From the NCBI GenBank assembly GCA_021157555.1, contig JAGGWL010000368.1, positions 1-8,231 on the forward strand: a stretch of DNA of 8,231 nucleotides. The letters are read 5' to 3'. The DNA is from Deltaproteobacteria bacterium. Lineage in GTDB: Bacteria; Desulfobacterota; Desulfobacteria; Desulfobacterales; BuS5. A program made the position numbers and the translations under genes. Numbering within the stretch: the first letter of the stretch is position 1; each line of letters starts with the position of its first letter. Of the stretch, positions 7,092-8,231 are shown piece after piece. The notes below the pieces were generated by a model that saw nothing but the letters and a program-made list of their open reading frames with translations, was not told the DNA's origin and searched no databases.

Positions 7092-7997
7092 TCAGATTAA
7101 ATTTTTCCGCTGCTCAGGGATAATAACCCGAAAGGCACCTTCAACTATCTCAGCCTCAAGTACGGCGCCGCCTTCCATAACCTCTCCATCAATATGGTAA
7201 ACATTGCCCGGCTGCTTCAGCCTAATTTTTTTAGCCCTTGTTATTTTCAGATAAGGGCTGCGATTTATTTTTCGGCATAATAATTTATACAGCAGCCCTA
7301 AAGCTGTCCATTTAGGAAACGGGGAGATGACGCATAGATCAATATAGCCGTCACAAACAGAAGCTTTGGGAGAAATCAGAATATTATTGCCGAACTGCGA
7401 CGAATTAGCAATACTGATCAAAAAGGCCTTTTGCCGGTTCATTTTTCCATCAATCATTAACTCATATTCTTCAGGATGGTATTTAAAAAATTCACTGACT
7501 GCAATCCGAACATAAGAAATCAAACCCCTGGACAGGCTGTCTTGAAATCGACGGGCTACCAGGGCATCAAACCCAACTCCTGAAACATTGATGGAATATT
7601 TTTCGCCGATCCTGATTAAATCTACAGGAGTAGAATAACCTTTTTCGATGATATTAAAAATTTTCTCCAAATTAGTTGGAAGACCAAGATGCCGGGCAAG
7701 ACCATTCCCTGAACCATTAGGAATGATACCCATTGGCACCCCATATAAGCCAATTCCGTTTACGACTTCGTTAACTGTTCCATCACCACCCACCGCAATA
7801 ATGGCCGCAGGAGAGAATTGTTCCGCCAATTGTCGGCATACCACTGCCGCATGACCGGCATATTGAGTTTGATAAATGAGTGGTTCAATATCAGTAGAGA
7901 GAAAATAAGAGTAAATTTCACGCTCAATATTTTTGTGTCTCCGCTTGCCGGCAACAGGATTAATAATAAAAACAAAGCATTTTTTATATCGGGTCAT
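7092..7997 (-). CDS. Diacylglycerol-kinase-family lipid kinase (YegS/DgkB/BmrU type)
   Basis: A 301-residue soluble or membrane-associated lipid kinase, full length for the family. The N-terminal catalytic domain starts with FIINPVAGKRR (residues 10-20, the phosphate-binding opening), followed by the hallmark AVGGDGTVNEVVNGI (68-82) and IPNGSGNGLARHLGLP (92-107), a variant of the usual P-x-GTGND-x-AR motif. The C-terminal lobe carries NVSGVGFDALVARRF (137-151), ISPKASVCDGYIDLCVISPFP (in two adjoining parts, 208-228) and VYHIDGEVMEGG (267-278), the DGE motif expected near the active site. The reaction is ATP-dependent phosphorylation of diacylglycerol or a similar lipid alcohol. The start is set by AAGGGG at 8012-8007, nine bases before the ATG. 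The gene converges on the envelope operon, so it has its own promoter. Its TGA stop (7094-7092) lies inside the target duplication of the neighbouring MITE-like element. Diacylglycerol recycling is a reasonable role beside two head-group-transferase genes, but the lipid specificity cannot be read from sequence. Confidence 0.9.
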   Translation of the reverse strand: MTRYKKCFVFIINPVAGKRRHKNIEREIYSYFLSTDIEPLIYQTQYAGHAAVVCRQLAEQFSPAAIIAVGGDGTVNEVVNGIGLYGVPMGIIPNGSGNGLARHLGLPTNLEKIFNIIEKGYSTPVDLIRIGEKYSINVSGVGFDALVARRFQDSLSRGLISYVRIAVSEFFKYHPEEYELMIDGKMNRQKAFLISIANSSQFGNNILISPKASVCDGYIDLCVISPFPKWTALGLLYKLLCRKINRSPYLKITRAKKIRLKQPGNVYHIDGEVMEGGAVLEAEIVEGAFRVIIPEQRKNLI

Positions 7998-8006
7998 TAT
8001 TCAATA

Positions 8007-8012
8007 CCCCTT
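8007..8012 (-). promoter_or_regulatory. Ribosome binding site of the lipid kinase gene
   Basis: On the minus strand AAGGGG ends nine bases before the ATG at 7997. It is the only purine-rich match near the start and supports that start codon. Confidence 0.55.
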
Positions 8013-8059
8013 CAAAACTGAAGATTTTTGTTCAAGATTAAAGCCTGCAAAATTTTGAA

Positions 8060-8073
8060 ATATAATATTATAT
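8060..8073. repeat. 14-bp perfect AT-only palindrome upstream of the lipid kinase gene
   Basis: ATATAATATTATAT is its own reverse complement and lies directly downstream of the candidate -10 box. It could be an operator half-site pair or simply a chance product of A+T-rich DNA. No G or C is present, which weakens the operator reading. Confidence 0.3.
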
Positions 8074-8075
8074 AA

Positions 8076-8105
8076 AATATAATCTTCCAGTAATCTTTTC
8101 GTTAA
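8076..8105 (-). promoter_or_regulatory. Candidate sigma-70-type promoter of the lipid kinase gene
   Basis: On the minus strand TTAACG (8105-8100, four of six matches to the -35 consensus) is followed after 18 bases by TATATT (8081-8076, five of six to the -10 consensus), giving a leader of about 70 bases. A perfect TATAAT also occurs at 8072-8067 but without a -35 box at normal spacing. The region is so A+T-rich that chance matches are expected. Confidence 0.25.
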
Positions 8106-8231
8106 CTTCTTATTGTATAAATCATTATTGGTTATTTTGTGCAAGACAGCGAGAAAAAAACCATTTGATTAATGTGGACCCAATGTCAAGGACATATTCT
8201 ATGCTTTTTTAAGGTGTGTTCATCATTAATA
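8106..8231. other. Non-coding A+T-rich window end
   Basis: No reading frame with a ribosome site or family resemblance is visible on either strand. A short inverted repeat ATGTC/GACAT with a three-base loop lies at 8183-8195, followed on the + strand by a T-run at 8205-8210; it is too weak to call a terminator. The stretch probably contains control signals for the lipid kinase gene and the end or start of an unseen neighbour. Confidence 0.4.

Noticed and set aside
8009..8026. Short hairpin CTTCA/TGAAG followed by T's on the + strand
   Set aside because: Only five base pairs, no + strand gene ends there, and it overlaps the ribosome site of the lipid kinase.
8116..8144. TTGCAC plus TTTATA/TATACA promoter candidate on the minus strand
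   Set aside because: At 17-base spacing the -10 matches three of six; the better -10 needs a 19-base spacer. Weaker than the candidate closer to the gene.
8184..8189. Perfect TTGACA (-35 consensus) on the minus strand
   Set aside because: No acceptable -10 box is found 16 to 18 bases downstream, where the sequence reads around AAATGG.

Overview
The window looks like a chromosomal piece of a Gram-negative bacterium with low-to-moderate G+C. The gene set fits a sulfate-reducer-like deltaproteobacterium (Desulfobacterales or a relative): ArnT-like glycosyltransferases, LtaS/YejM-type membrane sulfatase-fold enzymes and a YegS-type lipid kinase. That taxonomic guess is inference; there is no rRNA or marker gene here to test it.

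Layout. From base 1 to about 6866, four genes lie on the + strand in close order and probably form one operon. (1) The 3' two-thirds of an ArnT-like (GT39/PMT, GT-C fold) membrane glycosyltransferase, whose reading frame is broken at an 11-A tract (483-493). (2) An LtaS-like membrane phosphoglycerol/phosphoethanolamine transferase of the alkaline phosphatase/sulfatase superfamily (1231-3165). (3) A second, intact ArnT-like glycosyltransferase (3241-4974). (4) A second sulfatase-fold membrane protein with YejM/PbgA-like features (4974-6866), which overlaps gene 3 by one base. Downstream is an AT-rich hairpin (6883-6922), then a 155-bp MITE-like element (6935-7089) with 36-bp imperfect terminal inverted repeats and a perfect 5-bp target duplication. 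A convergent minus-strand diacylglycerol-kinase-family lipid kinase (7092-7997) follows, with its AT-rich upstream region running to the end of the window. No coding sequence is supported in 7998-8231.

How the genes could work together (inference). GT39 enzymes transfer sugars from polyprenyl-phosphate donors on the outer face of the inner membrane. LtaS/MdoB/EptA-type enzymes transfer phosphoglycerol or phosphoethanolamine from phospholipids and release diacylglycerol. A lipid kinase that phosphorylates diacylglycerol would return it to phospholipid synthesis. The locus therefore reads as an envelope-glycan or lipid A decoration module made of two glycosyltransferase/head-group-transferase pairs, with a possible lipid-recycling enzyme beside it.

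The most distinctive non-coding signal is the MITE-like element. Its target duplication contains the stop codon of the lipid kinase, so it landed exactly at the 3' end of that gene without changing the protein.
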